From positions 1-33,190 of the forward strand of contig SLJO01000191.1 in NCBI GenBank assembly GCA_007135095.1: a stretch of DNA of 33,190 nt, written 5' to 3'. Of this stretch, positions 31,748 through 33,190 are shown piece by piece. Source of the stretch: Bacteroidales bacterium (GTDB lineage: Bacteria; Bacteroidota; Bacteroidia; Bacteroidales; PUMT01). How positions within the stretch are numbered: position 1 is the stretch's first letter; each line of letters begins with the position of its first letter. Below the pieces are notes generated by a model, which ran no database searches, had not been told where the DNA came from, and saw only the letters and a list, made by a program, of their open reading frames with translations. Made by a program: the position numbers and the translations under genes.

Positions 31748-32839
31748 TTATTTTACGTAAGCTTCGTAAACAGACCTTATGCCCGTCTCCAGGTCTATCG
31801 AATGCCTCCAGGAGAGGCTGTGGAGCAGCTCCACATCAAGCTGCTTTCTGGGAGTGCCGTCAGGCTTTGATACATCCCACTGCAGGTCACCCCCGAAACC
31901 GGTTATATTTTTCACCATGCCGGCCAGCTCCCTGATGGTCAGGTCTTTGCCCGTGCCGATATTGATATGGGTCTGCCCCAGGGTATTATAAAGAGTTCCG
32001 GCATCAACATTATTCATTATATAAACGCATGCTCCGGCCATATCATCAACATGAAGCAATTCACGGTAAACCCTGCCGGTTCCCCACAGCTTTACGGCAA
32101 CATGGTATGGCCGGCCCGGAGCTGATGAGGCTTGGCTGACTATCCCGTATTTTGCAAGGATCCCGAGAATTTCATTGTTTCCGGCTGCCGGACCCGTACC
32201 CTCCACCGGATTTTTTCTAAGGTCTGACCTTACCGCATCCCAGTTGTTTTCCTCGAGGCATCTGCCAAGGTGCATCTTCCTGATCAGCGCGGGCAGTACG
32301 TGCGACTTTTCAAGGTCATAATTATCGTTGGGGCCGAACAGGTTGGTAGGCATTACAGAAATAAAATCGCTGCCATACTGCCTGAAATAATTCTCACACA
32401 TCTTTATGCCGGCAATCTTGGCAATTGCATACGGTTCGTTCGTATATTCCAGTCTGCCGGTAAGCAGCGCCTCTTCCTTCATGGGCTGTTCAGCCTCCCG
32501 GGGATATATGCAGGAGCTGCCCAGAAACAAGAGTTTTTTCACCCCGTATTTCCAGGCTGCATGGATCACATTGTTCTGTATCATCAGGTTCTCATAGATG
32601 AAGTCGGCCCTGTAGGTATTGTTTGCCACTATGCCGCCAACTCTGGCGGCGGCAAGAAAAACATATTCGGGGCGCTCCCTTTGAAAGAATGCCTCAACAT
32701 CCTGCTGCCTGCCCAGGTCAAGTTCGCCGCGGGGGCGCAGCAGAAAGTTGCCGAAGCCGGCATCCTTCAGGCTCCGGTAAATAGCAGAGCCAACCATCCC
32801 CATGTGGCCGGCAATATATATTTTGCTCTTTTTTTCCAT
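31748..32839 (-). CDS. fcl: GDP-L-fucose synthase
   Basis: Converts GDP-4-keto-6-deoxy-D-mannose to GDP-L-fucose with NADPH by epimerisation and reduction, in the cytoplasm. The 363-residue short-chain dehydrogenase has the Rossmann motif GHMGMVG (11-17), the catalytic Ser in LGSSCIYP (108-109), and Y137-x3-K141 (YAIAK). The family segment MPTNLFGPNDNYDLEKSHVLPALIRK is intact. It is about 40 residues longer than the E. coli enzyme because of an insertion near 203-245 that is common in Bacteroidota versions. It follows the gmd gene on the same strand with a 181-bp gap, so both steps from GDP-mannose are encoded together. Confidence 0.97.
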   Translation of the reverse strand: MEKKSKIYIAGHMGMVGSAIYRSLKDAGFGNFLLRPRGELDLGRQQDVEAFFQRERPEYVFLAAARVGGIVANNTYRADFIYENLMIQNNVIHAAWKYGVKKLLFLGSSCIYPREAEQPMKEEALLTGRLEYTNEPYAIAKIAGIKMCENYFRQYGSDFISVMPTNLFGPNDNYDLEKSHVLPALIRKMHLGRCLEENNWDAVRSDLRKNPVEGTGPAAGNNEILGILAKYGIVSQASSAPGRPYHVAVKLWGTGRVYRELLHVDDMAGACVYIMNNVDAGTLYNTLGQTHINIGTGKDLTIRELAGMVKNITGFGGDLQWDVSKPDGTPRKQLDVELLHSLSWRHSIDLETGIRSVYEAYVK

Positions 32840-32920
32840 CGCTTATATATTAATCAATTGACACCACACTTTCTAAGGCACTCACATTACCCCCTGCCTG
32901 CAGTCGGCTGCAACACTGCT

Positions 32921-32998
32921 GCCGGGTTGACCGGAGGGTATTACCGCCTGCCGGCGGACCTGTCACAGCCCTGCTGGCCGGGTTGACTGCAGGGTATT
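32921..32998. repeat. Degenerate 56-bp tandem repeat between gmd and fcl
   Basis: A 22-bp segment starting GCCGGGTTGAC occurs at 32921-32942 and 32977-32998 with two mismatches, 56 bp apart. Preceding bases (CACTGCT and CCTGCTG) are also similar. The 181-bp gap is otherwise G/C-rich with no open gene. Confidence 0.65.
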
Positions 32999-33020
32999 CA
33001 TAGCCGCAGGTTGCCTCTTA

Positions 33021-33190
33021 TCAGCACGGAGAATCATTCCTTTTTTTGGCCTTTTCATAATCGGCATTCACCATTTTTCGCACCAGCTCCTTAAAGGTGG
33101 TTTTTGGTTCCCAGCCCAGTTTTTCCTTCGCCTTGGAATAGTCGCCAATCAGCAGATCGACCTCGGTAGGCCTGAAATAACGTGAATCAA
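33021..33190 (-). CDS. gmd: GDP-mannose 4,6-dehydratase, C-terminal part only
   Basis: The window ends inside this gene; only the last 55 codons and the TGA stop are present. The peptide starts [20 protein letters not shown] and continues [16 protein letters not shown], which is the conserved C-terminus of GDP-D-mannose 4,6-dehydratase. That enzyme supplies the substrate of the neighbouring fcl product. The true start lies beyond position 33190. Confidence 0.92.
   Translation of the reverse strand, partial: DSRYFRPTEVDLLIGDYSKAKEKLGWEPKTTFKELVRKMVNADYEKAKKRNDSPC

Noticed and set aside
31570-31935. 121-codon plus-strand frame through the tandem repeat
   Set aside because: Repeat units fall in different frames and the second half is antisense to fcl.
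1-33190. tRNA, rRNA, CRISPR or insertion-sequence content
   Set aside because: No T-loop-like GGTTCGAATCC, no regularly spaced short repeats with unique spacers, no transposase or terminal inverted repeats were seen by eye.

Overview
The window reads as a chromosomal segment of a Bacteroidota bacterium, most like free-living Bacteroidales-type lineages. The evidence is a GldA-like ABC ATPase, a large SprB-repeat protein with a type IX secretion (T9SS) C-terminal sorting domain followed by a PorP/SprF-family gene, start codons preceded by A/T-rich sequence instead of Shine-Dalgarno motifs, and several TAnnTTTG-type -7 promoter elements. There are 24 credible protein genes, the last one cut by the window edge. 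I see no rRNA, tRNA, CRISPR array, transposase or phage gene.

Layout. (1) 77-4478: metK, preceded by what looks like a SAM-II-class riboswitch; a gldA-like ATPase; ppk2 with a structured leader; a tandem universal stress protein that overlaps the ppk2 3' end. (2) 4682-8321: asnS, rpoN (sigma-54) and a PAP2-like membrane protein, all rightward. (3) 8337-10943: a GT28-like glycosyltransferase and a COG0731-type radical SAM protein leftward, then a bacteriohemerythrin-like gene with the best promoter in the window. (4) 10957-17249, leftward operon: 1432-aa SprB-repeat/T9SS surface protein, PorP/SprF-like outer-membrane protein, DUF4296-type lipoprotein, and a short amidohydrolase-like protein that has lost its metal-binding core. 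(5) 17698-20433, leftward: rbfA, a membrane-attached methyltransferase, a LolC/LolE-family permease. (6) 20881-22948: trpS and, convergent to it, a ZupT-like metal transporter. (7) 23212-27642: a 1476-aa CheB-CheR-PAS-histidine kinase-receiver protein with no chemotaxis genes beside it. (8) 28105-33190: a polysaccharide region with an initiating sugar-phosphate transferase, a divergent PqqD-like/HprK-like kinase fusion, fcl and the end of gmd (GDP-L-fucose synthesis).

How the genes work together: regions 1, 2, 5 and 6 are mostly housekeeping (SAM supply, tRNA charging, ribosome maturation, lipoprotein export). Region 4 is a surface-protein export cassette. Region 8 supplies activated fucose and the first lipid-linked sugar step for a surface polysaccharide, with a kinase of unknown target beside it.

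Points I consider most worth a second look: the SAM-II-like aptamer in front of metK; the hemerythrin with two histidine ligands each displaced by one residue; the metal-site-less amidohydrolase inside the T9SS operon; the orphan PqqD-HprK fusion followed by a 61/74-bp tandem repeat; and several well-formed dyads in the otherwise empty intergenic regions.
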